Under the pieces are notes generated by a model. The model was not told the DNA's origin and did no database searches. It worked only from the letters and a program-made list of their open reading frames with translations. Below are positions 1-12,131 of a DNA stretch of 64,000 nucleotides, piece by piece. The translations under genes and the position numbers were made by a program. Within the stretch, counting starts at the first letter, position 1; every line of letters begins with the position of its first letter. This DNA comes from Candidatus Altimarinota bacterium (GTDB taxonomy: Bacteria > Patescibacteriota > Gracilibacteria > BD1-5 > UBA2023), in the NCBI GenBank assembly GCA_028685185.1, contig JAQUEK010000001.1, positions 66,338-130,337 on the forward strand, written 5' to 3'.

Positions 1-127
1 AAGAAGTTCTGAAGGTGGATTCAAAAAACCATATGCTCCAAGAGAATGAGGTTTCGGTGGTAGATCTGATTCTAGAAGCGATTGAGGTTTCAAGAAACCT
101 TATGAGCCAAGAGAAGGTGGAAGAAGT
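1..127 (+). repeat. 127-bp direct repeat, copy 1
   Basis: Bases 1-127 recur without a mismatch at 199-325, an offset of 198 bp or 66 codons, so both copies keep the same frame. The unit encodes the RSSEGGFKKPYAPREGG-type tail. Copy 1 may extend left of the window. Confidence 0.9.
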
Positions 128-445
128 TCTGAAGGTGGATTCGGTAGATCTGAGTACAAACCAAGGACATCAAGCACAGGATGAAGATTTGGTGGTGAAA
201 GAAGTTCTGAAGGTGGATTCAAAAAACCATATGCTCCAAGAGAATGAGGTTTCGGTGGTAGATCTGATTCTAGAAGCGATTGAGGTTTCAAGAAACCTTA
301 TGAGCCAAGAGAAGGTGGAAGAAGTGAAAGAAAAAGCTTCGATGACAGAGACAACAAGCCAGCTTCAAAAGATTTCAATACAAGGAAACCTATATTCAAG
401 AAAAATAAGGATTCAGAAGGATCATATAAGAAGAAGCAGGATTAA
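2..445 (+). CDS. C-terminal tail of a Gly/Arg-rich RNA-binding protein (5' partial)
   Basis: The frame is open at the left edge and stops at TAA 443-445, leaving 147 visible residues. Everything visible is tail: low-complexity Gly, Arg, Ser and Phe with recurring blocks such as GGFKKPYEPREGG and RSSEGGF, then a Lys-rich end. Tails of this kind hold RNA in DEAD-box RNA helicases and some cold-shock or RRM proteins. The folded core lies outside the window, so the family cannot be named. Only five glycines here are TGA; the rest are mostly GGT and GGA, unlike the TGA-dominated genes nearby. A 127-bp stretch of the gene is duplicated exactly. Confidence 0.75.
199..325 (+). repeat. 127-bp direct repeat, copy 2
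   Basis: Exact second copy of bases 1-127 inside the same reading frame. Identity down to synonymous positions suggests recent duplication or gene conversion (or an assembly effect) rather than old protein-level repetition. Confidence 0.9.
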
Positions 446-460
446 TCATCTTTCTTCAAT

Positions 461-497
461 AAAAAAACAGGAACCGATTATCGGTTCCTGTTTTTTT
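461..497. terminator. Bidirectional intrinsic terminator
   Basis: A-run, stem CAGGAACCGA with three-base loop and its complement, then T-run. The whole is a near-perfect palindrome, so it can end the plus-strand RNA-binding gene and the converging minus-strand S51 peptidase gene, whose stop codon lies in the T-run. Confidence 0.9.
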
Positions 498-1056
498 ATA
501 TTTCCATAATCATGAACTCCTTTTCCTTCAATCTTATGATTTCATATTTATGTCATCTCTTATCCAATCTCTTAACTTTTTCGATATCATTTTCTTCATC
601 AAAATGACAGATCGTTTTTATATTCAAGAATCATAATCCTTCAAGGATATCATCATAATCCTGAGAATATGAATATCTTGAGAAGATGTTGGTTCAGGCT
701 GAAACTCAGACTATGATCTTATTCCTGAAAAGAAATCTCAGGTGCTTAAGAAAATATATTCTGGGCATCAGCTTAAGAAAATCTCAACCAGGAATGAAAA
801 TCACCTTTGAGGATATTATCTGAATTATAAGATCAATCTTCTTTACAGATGCAACTGTGATATTGTATTTCCTGTTTTTGATATATAATCATATCTTCTC
901 TTCCAAAAATGATGTTTTCCATTTTTCCATATCCTGTGCAAACGGGATATAAAGGATTTTTTCTTTCTTTATATTACAAAATACAGTTTTGAAAAACTTC
1001 TTATTCTCATCGCAAAAAGAAGAAGAATCTCATCAATGTAAAATGAATTTTATCAT
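496..1056 (-). CDS. Peptidase family S51 / class I glutamine amidotransferase-like protein
   Basis: 186 residues from ATG at 1056 to TAA at 496. The sequence begins MIKFILHGGDSSSF and carries IFIPGGDFLKL, the nucleophile elbow GVSAGTN (Ser in GxSxG) and a later CHFDEEND segment. These are the landmarks of the S51 peptidase E/cyanophycinase family, cytosolic serine hydrolases of class I amidotransferase fold. It is shorter than usual peptidase E (about 230). Both glycines of LHGGD and that of GVSAG are TGA. It starts 3 nt after the leuS stop, so the two are probably co-transcribed. The substrate cannot be told. Confidence 0.8.
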
Positions 1057-1059
1057 AAT

Positions 1060-3906
<2,847 letters not shown>

Positions 3907-3960
3907 AAACATTTTATTATTAATATTTGAATGTTTCTAATAATACACAAAACACTCATA

Positions 3961-3994
3961 AAAAAAAGTTATTTTTAGAAAAATAACTTTTTTT
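3961..3994 (-). terminator. Intrinsic terminator downstream of hrcA
   Basis: A-run and AGTTATTTTT stem, three-base loop, complement and T-run. It lies between the hrcA stop (4013) and the leuS start and can work in either direction. Confidence 0.8.
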
Positions 3995-4012
3995 CAGATA
4001 TGTCACATTTTA

Positions 4013-4714
4013 TTATAGGATATTCTTTAGTGCTGCAATATTGAAAGCATAATCCATTTTCAGCGATCATAAAATTCATAAGTATCAATCCTTTCAATCC
4101 AAATCTATCTTTTTCACGATAATAGCGCAGCTTTCCAAGTCAGGTATAATATTCTCCTCTCATATGAATACTGAAACCTTATTTCATATATCAAGATTCT
4201 TCAGAAGATCTATGAAATTATATTTGTTTTCAAGAACCTTTATGACATTATATACTTCATCTCAAAGCGAAATCATATTTTTCTGAAGAAAATTAGATAG
4301 TCCGAGATAATAGCTAGTCTGTTCGTTCGGAACGCATGCGAAGGTAATCTCTCAGGTTATCTTTGTCAATCTTGAAACCAGGAAATATAAGGTATCATCG
4401 ATCTTATTAATCTGATTCGCATTCTCAAGTTCCTGTTCAGCCTCTATGAAAACCTGTGGCATATGTTCCATGAGATAATCAACAAAAACCCTTATTCATC
4501 TTGTTGTCGGAAGCCTTCATGCACTATTGTATGGCTGGAATATAAGTCACATTTTCTCAAGAAATGCCATATCATTCCTTACAGTTGCGCTGCTTATTCA
4601 TAGCTCATATTTCTTGAGCAGGGATTTTGATCAAGTGATATCACCTGTCTTTATATATTCTTCAACGATAAGTTTCAGAATCTGTATTTTTCTCGTGTCT
4701 ATTTTTTTCTTCAT
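4013..4714 (-). CDS. hrcA: Heat-inducible transcription repressor HrcA (short form)
   Basis: 233 residues against about 340 for usual HrcA. The N-terminal winged helix is clear: MKKKIDTRKIQILKLIVEEY, then GDITGSKSLLKKYEL and the recognition region ISSATVRNDMAFLEKMGLI. The C-terminus keeps a recognisable dimerisation end (YLGILGSLKMDYAFNIAAL). HrcA represses heat-shock chaperone genes through CIRCE operators. No CIRCE inverted repeat and no grpE/dnaK/dnaJ neighbour is visible here. The missing length lies in the middle/GAF-like part. Stop is TAA, doubled in tandem. Confidence 0.88.
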
Positions 4715-4781
4715 CTTATAAGGATTACTAACTTGAAATAGTATATCGAAAATAGATTTTTTGTAAAATCTGAGTTTTTGA

Positions 4782-4809
4782 TTGACAAAAAGTAATGTTT
4801 GAATATAAA
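4782..4809 (+). promoter_or_regulatory. Sigma-70-type promoter for 4865 gene
   Basis: TTGACA at 4782-4787, 16-bp spacer, TATAAA at 4804-4809, about 55 nt before the start codon at 4865. Confidence 0.7.
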
Positions 4810-4864
4810 ACACCAACAAACAAAAACAACTATAAAAATAAAACATATTCTTCAGGAGGTGTAT

Positions 4865-5242
4865 ATGAGAGCAGAAGTTCATATTGGTTCACCGATATTG
4901 GTAGTAGTCCCCGTGATTTTCGCACGAAATCAATTCACTGATGAAGATATGGATATAATTCATTCCTATCTTAAGAAAAATCCATGTAACGATGATCTGA
5001 TAGGTCAAGGTGGACAGATATTCATTGATGAAACAAAGAAGATATTCTTCACTGGTAGTAATAAGGCCGCTTCATATATCAGAGAATTCGCTAGAAGAAG
5101 TATTAATATGAAATATAAGATCATAATAATCAAAAAAAATGTTTCACATCTGCTTCTCAGTATAATAATTCATCTCTTGGTAAAGTCCTCAGAAAAGGAA
5201 AAGCATAATCTGGAGTCTGTAATGTTTCTGGTTCAAGATTAA
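4865..5242 (+). CDS. Orphan protein with strong Shine-Dalgarno, no TGA codons
   Basis: 125 residues, beginning MRAEVHIGSPILVVVPVIF. An ideal AGGAGG sits 5 nt before the ATG, stronger than those of its neighbours. I recognise no family. It has a hydrophobic N-terminal strand, a mixed centre with IGQGGQIFID, and an Arg/Lys-rich patch before an Ile-rich helix. All five glycines use GGT or GGA, while nearby genes use mostly TGA. It therefore reads the same under the standard code. With the next gene it forms a two-gene unit between a good promoter and a GC-rich palindrome. Recent acquisition from a standard-code source is possible. Confidence 0.6.
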   Translation: MRAEVHIGSPILVVVPVIFARNQFTDEDMDIIHSYLKKNPCNDDLIGQGGQIFIDETKKIFFTGSNKAASYIREFARRSINMKYKIIIIKKNVSHLLLSIIIHLLVKSSEKEKHNLESVMFLVQD

Positions 5243-5305
5243 AAATCATGAAAAAATATCCAATGCATCACAAAATCTGCAAATACAAAACCACTGGAGC
5301 AAGGC

Positions 5306-5608
5306 ATGAATATGAATTTCCTAATGTCCGCGCTGCATAATATCGTCTATGTATATGAAATATCTGAGATATCCGAGGAGATCGAAAGATATGTGGACGA
5401 TACATACAGCAAATATAACTTCAGAAGCTTTATAGATGTGCTTGATAATGATGGTAGGCTTATAAAAACTGAAAACTACTGGATAACAGGCTGTCCTAAT
5501 ACTGCATTATTGCTCGAAGGATGTAAAACAAAAAGACTTAAAACGGTGATGATCGGACAAAAATCGATCAAGGAGGTCATCGAACAATTAAATCCCCCCT
5601 GTAGCTAG
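5306..5608 (+). CDS. Orphan protein ending inside a GC-rich palindrome
   Basis: 100 residues, MNMNFLMSALHNIVYVYEIS at the start, no family recognised. GGAG lies about 6 nt before the ATG. Four glycines, none TGA. It follows the 4865 gene by 63 nt in the same direction. The last codons (NPPCS, stop TAG) lie within the left arm of a 32-bp palindrome. An overlapping 30-codon frame from 5248 lacks a ribosome site and was not chosen. Acidic patches (EISEISEEIE) and two Cys (TGC, EGC) are the only notable features. Confidence 0.5.
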   Translation: MNMNFLMSALHNIVYVYEISEISEEIERYVDDTYSKYNFRSFIDVLDNDGRLIKTENYWITGCPNTALLLEGCKTKRLKTVMIGQKSIKEVIEQLNPPCS

Positions 5609-5622
5609 CTACAGGGGGGATT
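5591..5622. repeat. 32-bp perfect GC-rich palindrome
   Basis: Arms AATCCCCCCTGTAGCT and its exact complement with no loop spacer. There is no T-run on either side, so it is not a classical intrinsic terminator. It separates the two orphan genes from the convergent ftsK. Confidence 0.85.
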
Positions 5623-5642
5623 CCCCATTTCAGATAATATGA

Positions 5643-7826
5643 TTAATATACATCCCTTGGTTTGCTTCAATCAGGCGGTCAGACGATTCACATATCCTCA
5701 AGTATATCGATAACCCTTGCTGCCCTAGCATATCAAAGTTTCAGTCTTCTCTGGAGAAGTGAAGTTGATGCCTTTCATGCCTCACGGCATATTTTTATCG
5801 CCTCATCAAGTATTTTAGGATCCTCATCGTGGTCACCAGTCATTATGCTTCAGTCAAAATTGCTCGATTCTCATTCTACAATCGATTTATCATAGATATC
5901 TTCAAGCATTGCAGGATCGATAGTCCTTTTTATATGATGCACGACCGATTCGACCTCTTCCGTTTCCACTAATACTCATTGCATCCTTTCGGGCTCGACG
6001 GATCAGCTAGGAGAATAGAGCATGTCTCATTTTCAAAGCAGATCTTCTGCTCACATCTTATCCAAGATTGTTCTTGAGTCCACAAGGCTAGCAACAGTAA
6101 ATGCTATTCTTGATGGAACATTCGCTTTTATCAATCATGTGATTACGTCGACCGAAGGTCTTTGTGTAGCTATTATAAGATGCATTCCGACAGCTCTTGC
6201 CATTTGTGCAATACGGACTATCGCGTTTTCAACCTCCTTCTTGTTTCAGCTCATCATAAGATCAGCAAGCTCATCCACGATTATGACGATATTCGGAAGC
6301 CTTTCCTTTTTTACCACTTTCTTATTGTATTCGTCTATATTTCTTGAACGGGTCTGTGTAAGGATATCATATCTTCTCATCATCTCAGCGACTCACCATT
6401 TCAAGCTATTCAAAGCTTTATCAGCTTCATTTATGACTGGAGTAAGAAGATGAGGTATTCAGTTATAGATACCTAGCTCAACCCTTTTTGGATCTATCAT
6501 TATCATCCTAAGCATATCTGGAGAGTTCTTATAAAGCAGGCTTAATATGAATCAGTTCATTCAAACCGATTTTCAACTTCATGTCTGACCTGCAATAAGC
6601 AGATGCGGCATTTTTGAAAGATCTCAGACAACATAATCTCAATTTATATCTTTTCAGATTACCAGGCTAAGATTTGATTTTGCATTGATGAATTCCTTGC
6701 TTTCGATTATTTCCCTGATTCAGATGACTTGCCTGTTTTCATTCGGAACTTCTACTCACACAAGTCATAATCCTGGAATCGGAGCTTGTATACGTATGCT
6801 TTTCGCTTTAAGCGCCAAGACCAGATCCTTCTTAAGGTTCTCTATCTTATTAAGCTTCACTCATTCTGATGGCTTGAGACGATATTGGATAACTGTAGGT
6901 CATACAGTATATCATTTCATATCGACATCAATCTTGAATTGAAGAAGCGTTTTCTTGATTTCAAGTGATTTCTGCTCTACTATCCTTTCGTCTATATCTC
7001 ATTTGCTTTTTATGACATTCAGAAGATCTGCTGATGGAAAATCCCAAGTTGCGAAATTAAGCTTTGTCTGAACTGCTTTTTCATCTTTCTTCTCATCTTT
7101 TTTAAACATATCAAGGATTCATTTCTTCTCAACCTGTATTTTTCTTATAGGTTCTTCTATCTCCTTTTTGGGCTTTTCTATCCTCTCAGATTGTTTTGTC
7201 AGCTTCTCAAGCTCCTTTATCTTCAATGTTAGATTATCTACCTCATCATTATATTCTCATTTTGATTTTCATTTCTTGTTTTCCTTATTGTTTTCCTTCA
7301 TATCCTTTTTCAAGTCATTCTTTATATTGACCATCCCCTCTTTTACGCTCGATGCAGAAGGTAAGCTAGAATGTATCGTTTTGAGAACCTGAATATAGGA
7401 TATCTTGAAAATAAGATACAACGATAGTAAAAATCATCATACCGCTAGGAATTCTCCAGGAATCCGTCATATTATATCCTCAAGTATCGAATGGAAATCG
7501 AAGATTCAAGTGATGGTCTTAGAATAAAATCATATTATAGATTCCACCGAAAACCAGAAAAGCATAAGTCAGATTATCCTTGTATTGTTCCAATAAAGCT
7601 TCTTAAGAGATATCAGGATTCATAATAGGAATAACACCGGGGAGAATATTATCCTGAATTGCTCTCAATACAGGAGATTCAGGAAATCGGACATATATCT
7701 TCATATGAAAGATTTCTCATCCGAAAAGAATCATAAAATAGCAAAAAAGACTATGAACAATCACCCGAATATATTCTTAAGCTCTTGATTGAATTGAGGT
7801 CTTTGCTTTTTATTTTTCTTTCACAT
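5643..7826 (-). CDS. ftsK: DNA translocase FtsK
   Basis: 727 residues. The N-terminus is membrane-bound: after [11 protein letters not shown] come hydrophobic segments such as [14 protein letters not shown] and [14 protein letters not shown] charged, low-complexity linker follows. The motor carries Walker A AGQTGSGKSVGMNGFI about residue 415 and Walker [15 protein letters not shown] about residue 530. The C-terminal gamma winged helix is intact ([20 protein letters not shown]) and would read KOPS sites on DNA. FtsK pumps chromosome ends through the septum at division. Two Walker A glycines are TGA. It is shorter than many FtsK proteins, with a brief linker. Confidence 0.96.
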
Positions 7827-7993
7827 CAAAAAAAGTTATAATAAAGTATTTTTCGGATTACAGGAGATATAGATTAATTGAATTATATAAAAAATAGGAA
7901 AAAAGCAAAACTAAGATAAAACAAACTAAAACTTGAATTTTCGGTATTTATGAATAAAACTAGATAAATATTTTATATAAGTAAATTTTTATT

Positions 7994-8518
7994 ATGTTCA
8001 AATTAATCGAGTTCTTTAAAAAGAGACCAAGCGACAAAACAATAAGATACTGAAGGATAGTTTTCTGATTGATGATAATTGGGTTATTGGCATTATCCAT
8101 TAAATTTCCGAACGATTATGCATTAAATATACCAAATAGCCTTAAAAGCAATGAAATATATGTCAGATATGCCCTTATGATCCTATGATTCTTGCCTATA
8201 TTGGTATGAATCACTAATTCATGCGTAGCAAGAAGAAAATATATGAAATTGATTCAGATAATACTTTGAATAGCATTGATATTCGTATGAAACAATATCA
8301 CTCTGATAAGAACCCAACAAGCTCCACAAATCAAAACGGCTTCCGGATCAGCTAATTTTGAAAATCTTACAAAAAATCAGCAGCAGAAAACCCCTGTCGA
8401 TATATGATTCTGGATAGCATTGCTATGAATATTGCCTATCGCAGCATGAATAACATGAAAATTCACTACATCAAAATGCCTTAAATATTGAGAAGTCATA
8501 ACTAAGATAAGGGTTTAA
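7994..8518 (+). CDS. Small four-helix membrane protein upstream of ddl
   Basis: 174 residues, no family recognised. A basic N-terminus (MFKLIEFFKKRPSDK) precedes four hydrophobic segments: about residues 23-40, 62-78, 88-104 and 145-162. The loop between the third and fourth is polar and Gln-rich (NLTKNQQQK). It lies 22 bp before ddl and is probably co-transcribed, so a link to the cell envelope is a guess from position only. Confidence 0.75.
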
Positions 8519-8540
8519 GGAAAATCATTAAATAAGATAT

Positions 8541-9443
8541 ATGAAAATAGCTATTCTTTCGTGATGAACATGATTGGAAAGAGATGTGGCGTTAAGAAGC
8601 GCTAAAACTTTCAAGGACAACATCAGATATGACAATGATTTATATATTTTGCCTGAACAATTAGATGATTTTCTGGCAAGCTATAAAAGCTATGATTTAG
8701 CTATACCTGTTTTCCATTGAAAATATTGAGAAGATTGAATCATTTTCTGACTATTGGAAAGTCTCTCCATCAAGGCTGCTTTTTCTCCTATGAAGACACA
8801 TGCGATATGTATGGACAAGAATATGACAAATATACTTGTAAATGAAATCGGTATAAAGATACCGAAAAGTTATATCCTGAAAGATATTTACGATATTGCC
8901 GATATAGATATAACATATCCTGCCATAGTTAAGCCAAACAGCTGATGAAGCTCAATTGCAACATACAAAACAGAAAATATCACAGAACTTGAAGATGCGG
9001 TAAAAAATGTATTTGAATTAACTGAAGATTTTGCCCTTGTTCAGGAATTCATCATAGGAACTGAATATTCTGTCCCGATAATCTGAAATGCAGAAACCGA
9101 AATCCTGCCGATAATGCGAGTGCAGCTCAAGTCCTGAGATTTCTTCGATCATGATGAAAAGTATAATTCCGATTGAAGCAATGAGATATTTTGAGATACA
9201 GATAAGGATCTTGAATTTTCATTGAAACAAAAAACCAAAGATATCTATAGATTCCTATGATGCAGATGAATATCAAGAATCGACTACATGGTAAACGAAA
9301 GCTGAATATATTTTCTTGAAGTGAATACGATCCCCGGCTTTTCTGCAGCATCGATATTCCCAAAAGCGTGGAAACTTAGTTGAAGGGATTTACCTGAACT
9401 CATAGATCTAATAATAAGCCTATGATTGGAAGATAACAAATAA
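8541..9443 (+). CDS. ddl: D-alanine--D-alanine ligase
   Basis: 300 residues, ATP-grasp ligase joining two D-Ala for peptidoglycan precursors in the cytosol. Visible are the N-terminal SGGTGLERDVALRSAK, PVFHGKYGEDG, the ATP-binding KPNSGGSS loop, the metal/substrate region RIDYMV and the signature EVNTIPGFS. The length is normal. Of 21 glycines 18 are TGA, including both in SGG and NSGG. A terminator follows directly after the TAA. Confidence 0.95.
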
Positions 9444-9478
9444 AAAACCTCGAGAATCAATTCTCGAGGTTTTTTTTG
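9444..9478. terminator. Terminator between ddl and the 9483 gene
   Basis: AAAAAACCTCGAGAAT stem, short loop, complement and eight Ts. It can serve both converging genes. Confidence 0.9.
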
Positions 9479-9482
9479 TTTA

Positions 9483-9809
9483 TTATATGTGGCAACTTCA
9501 TCAATGTCCGCATCAATCGCAAGATCATCCGCATCCATCATCTTCTCATCAGACCATAGACATTATCATTCACATGATCTCATCCTTTTCAGGTACAAAT
9601 CATTCGAATATCACATCTTTAAGTTCAATGCTTTCTTCTTCGATACAAAATGCAGGTTCAGCAGTAATCGCTAATTCTTCCTTGTATTTCTCATCAAAAA
9701 TCTTCTCGATTTTTATGAATTCTGAAAGTCATAATTCATCTAAAGATTCGACAGTGATGTCAAACAATTTCTGAGTATCTTCGTTGTTTCAATATATTTT
9801 TAATATCAT
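9483..9809 (-). CDS. Thioredoxin-like-fold protein with Cys/Gly/His-rich tail
   Basis: 108 residues. The middle and C-terminal half (ITAEPAFCIEEESIELKDVI, then GFVPEKDEI) resembles the back half of thioredoxin_3-like small redox proteins, with the cis-Pro position at EPAFCI. The usual N-terminal CxxC is absent: the matching place reads YGNNEDT. The end is a dense Cys/Gly/His cluster, GCGGSCDGCGHGGSCHI, which would bind metal or hold labile disulfides, much as the SlyD tail does. It starts 14 nt after rplY and is probably in its operon. Function is not assigned. Confidence 0.7.
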
Positions 9810-9823
9810 ATCAGATGTAATTA

Positions 9824-10456
9824 TTAGCTATTTTCTTTATCTTTTTTCTGTTCAGAAGCAGGAACTTCAGCAGCTTCAGCAGGAGCTTCATCCTCAATCT
9901 TTGCTCATTTTGTCTCAAGAACAGAGATTATAGGTGAATCGATAGGTGTAATCAATTCAAATTTCTTAGTATCGATCTTAACATCAGATAAGTGCATAAC
10001 TTCTCCTAATGCAGTTAAACCAGATACATCGACATCAAAACCATCAACCAGATCCTTTGGTAAACATTTCACTTCAGCTTCATGAAGGATTTGATCAAGT
10101 AATCATCATTCTCTTAATACAGGAGCATTTCAAACAATATGAAGAGGTATGCTGACATGAATCTTCTCTCAAGCAGACAATGCCATGAAATCTACATGTT
10201 GGAAATCTCAAGTAACTGGGTGTTTTTGAAGGTCATGAACAAGAACATCTTGCTTCTTTCCATCAATTGTAAGTTCTATAATATGAGTATAACCTCATAC
10301 TCTGAAAACTTTCAAGAACTCTGAATATCAAATTTTTACGCTTGTTGAAGGAAATTTATGTCCATAAACTACAGCAGGGATTTGTTTACCAATTCTTAAT
10401 TCTTTTAAATTTTCATCTACTAGCCTAACGCTAGAATTTAAATGTAACTTTTCCAT
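9824..10456 (-). CDS. rplY: Large ribosomal subunit protein bL25 (CTC form)
   Basis: 210 residues, beginning MEKLHLNSSVRLVDENLKEL, then IGKQIPAVVYGHKFPSTSV, which fits the 5S-rRNA-binding bL25 domain. The longer C-terminal part matches the TL5/CTC extension, and the end is an Ala/Glu/Lys-rich tail (PASEQKKDKENS). It is preceded by a good minus-strand promoter and followed closely by the thioredoxin-like gene. Confidence 0.9.
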
Positions 10457-10497
10457 AAAAGGCGATTTGTAAAATAAATAAGTGAAAAAACGTGTGA

Positions 10498-10525
10498 ATT
10501 ATATTAAAAACAAACGATAAATCAA
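10498..10525 (-). promoter_or_regulatory. Promoter of rplY
   Basis: On the minus strand: TTGATT (10520-10525), 16-bp spacer, TATAAT (10498-10503), 41 nt before the rplY start. Confidence 0.65.
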
Positions 10526-10551
10526 ATTTAATTTTGAATTTTAAAAATTAA

Positions 10552-10578
10552 TTGAAAAAATAATTAAAATTATATAAT
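10552..10578 (+). promoter_or_regulatory. Probable promoter of the 10601 gene
   Basis: TTGAAA at 10552-10557, 15-bp spacer, TATAAT at 10573-10578, 22 nt before the ATG. The short spacer lowers confidence. Confidence 0.5.
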
Positions 10579-10600
10579 GAAGCCAATTTAAAAACAACTT

Positions 10601-11203
10601 ATGAACTTAGCAAAACTATTTTGATCGAATTGTAGAGTAAAAATATTAGAGAAGTTTATATTCGAAAACCAAGTTAAGGATGATAACGCTGGTTTTTTCA
10701 TACGAGAGCTGTGCAGGAACATAAACGAGCAGATAAATTCAGTACGAAGAGAGCTTATGAATCTTGAGGAACTTAAGATATTGAAATCAAGAGAGGAAAA
10801 CAAGAAAAAATTCTACTATCTGAACAAGTCATCCACTGTACTTATAGATATAATACAGATTTTCATAAAGAATTTCGATGCCATCGAGGCGCTTAAGATA
10901 TTTTTCAAATGAAAGAAGAATATCGATCTCATAACTGTTTCAAATAGCCTTCAGGATTTGAGCTGAACTTCCAACAATGTAGTTGATATATTCATAATAT
11001 GAGAAATGGATAAGATAGAATTCAATGATTTCCTGGCAAAGACCTTTCTATGAAAAAAGATAAAATATGCCATAATGAGCGAGGATGATTTTACCTACAG
11101 ATTAAGTTATAACGACAAGCTCGTATTGAACATATTGAACCAGAAATGAAATATCTTCCTTAAGGATAAGCTGAATATAGAATGAAAAATAAAGAATCTC
11201 TAG
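10601..11203 (+). CDS. Winged-helix DNA-binding protein
   Basis: 200 residues. The first 80 form an ArsR-like winged helix: MNLAKLFGSNCRVKILEKF, FIRELCRNINEQINSVRREL as the recognition region, then a wing (KSREENKKKFYYLNK). The rest has alternating helices and strands with GTSNNVVDIFIIG and a later KIKYAIMSEDDFTYRL. This arrangement resembles wHTH proteins carrying a nucleotidyltransferase-like C-terminal domain, but catalytic residues are not evident. Probably a transcription regulator; targets unknown. The stop TAG lies in the centre of the downstream hairpin. Confidence 0.75.
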
Positions 11204-11218
11204 AGATTCTTTATTTTT
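11185..11218. terminator. Bidirectional terminator at 11.2 kb
   Basis: Perfect palindrome AAAAATAAAGAATCTCT plus complement, with A-run and T-run flanks. It contains the stop codon of the wHTH gene and faces the converging gene ending at 11236. Confidence 0.85.
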
Positions 11219-11235
11219 CATTTGATTTGTTTGAA

Positions 11236-11985
11236 TTAGCAGAAATATTTTTCGAAAAATGCTTTTGCTTCAGCTAATCTCGATAAGACCATTTCGTCCT
11301 TTCATACTGAAAATTCCTTCGGATTAAGCTTTACGGTGAATAATCATTTATATCAGTTTTCCTTAAGTTTGATAAGAAGGCTTTCAAGAGGCATATCTCA
11401 TTTTCATAAGAACATATCCTGTTTGTTTCAGGTCTTATCAGATAAGAAAACATTTTTTATCGTATTTCAAAGAAGTGAGAATGTCTTCAATAGATCCACT
11501 CAGCTTGAAGGATCGACATTAGAAACCGCAAGGGTTGTCTCTTCTGTGATTTTCTTTATTGTAGATAAGGTTGCATCCTTATACTCAGGTATGAAGAATA
11601 GGAATGTCTTAGGCTCGACGTTTATAAGAGTTATGCTTAGATTTGGATTCTTAGATTTTACTTTCGGAAGATATGAAGAAAACCATGTAGATTCCTTATC
11701 AAGACGATGCGGAGGATAAAAGCTTATGGATTTGGAATTAAGCTTTTTGGCCATTTCGACAATGAAATCAACGGTCTTATTATCCATCTTCCTCTCATAT
11801 GCCGTGATACTTACCACAGGAACATTAAAGCTTGCTGACAATTCTTTTACATACTCTACATTTTCAGTATCGAAATCAGTAGATGAAAGGTCAAGATTGA
11901 TTCAATCATAATCCGATTCGCTTACAAGCTTGAATATCTTATGTAGGCCGTATCATCTTAAAGATGAAGTAGAAATAAGAATCAT
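11236..11985 (-). CDS. Xylose isomerase-like TIM-barrel protein (sugar phosphate isomerase/epimerase type)
   Basis: 249 residues. The sequence opens MILISTSSLRGYGLHKIF and runs through GINLDLSSTDFDTENVEYVK, VPVVSITAYERK and PNLSITLINVEPK. This spacing of short beta strands and helices is typical of the AP_endonuc_2/xylose isomerase-like barrel. The expected metal-binding Glu/His/Asp set is only partly evident, so the reaction is unknown. It stands alone between two terminator-like regions. Confidence 0.65.
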
Positions 11986-12057
11986 AGTTTTAACGTTATT
12001 TTTAATTGATTATATATTATCATAAATAAAAACAAAATGCAAAAACATGAAAAGCAC

Positions 12058-12085
12058 TTGACATTACAAATAAAAAAATTATAAA
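12058..12085 (+). promoter_or_regulatory. Promoter of the 12132 gene
   Basis: TTGACA at 12058-12063, 16-bp spacer, TATAAA at 12080-12085, 46 nt before the start codon. Confidence 0.65.
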
Positions 12086-12131
12086 TCATACAATCAAATT
12101 TTATTATCTTATATAAAAAATCAATCAGCCA

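Noticed and set aside
100-291. Minus-strand frame of 63 codons at the left edge
   Set aside because: Antisense of the RGG-type repeat; its Pro/Leu richness is the complement of Gly/Arg codons.
4715-4864. CIRCE operator upstream of hrcA
   Set aside because: No TTAGCACTC-N9-GAGTGCTAA type repeat could be found.
5248-5340. Alternative 30-codon frame beginning MKKYPMHH
   Set aside because: No ribosome site, overlaps the better supported 5306 gene in another frame.
5662-7392. Several plus-strand open frames of 60-143 codons
   Set aside because: Antisense shadows of ftsK; the minus strand carries intact Walker A, Walker B and gamma-domain motifs.
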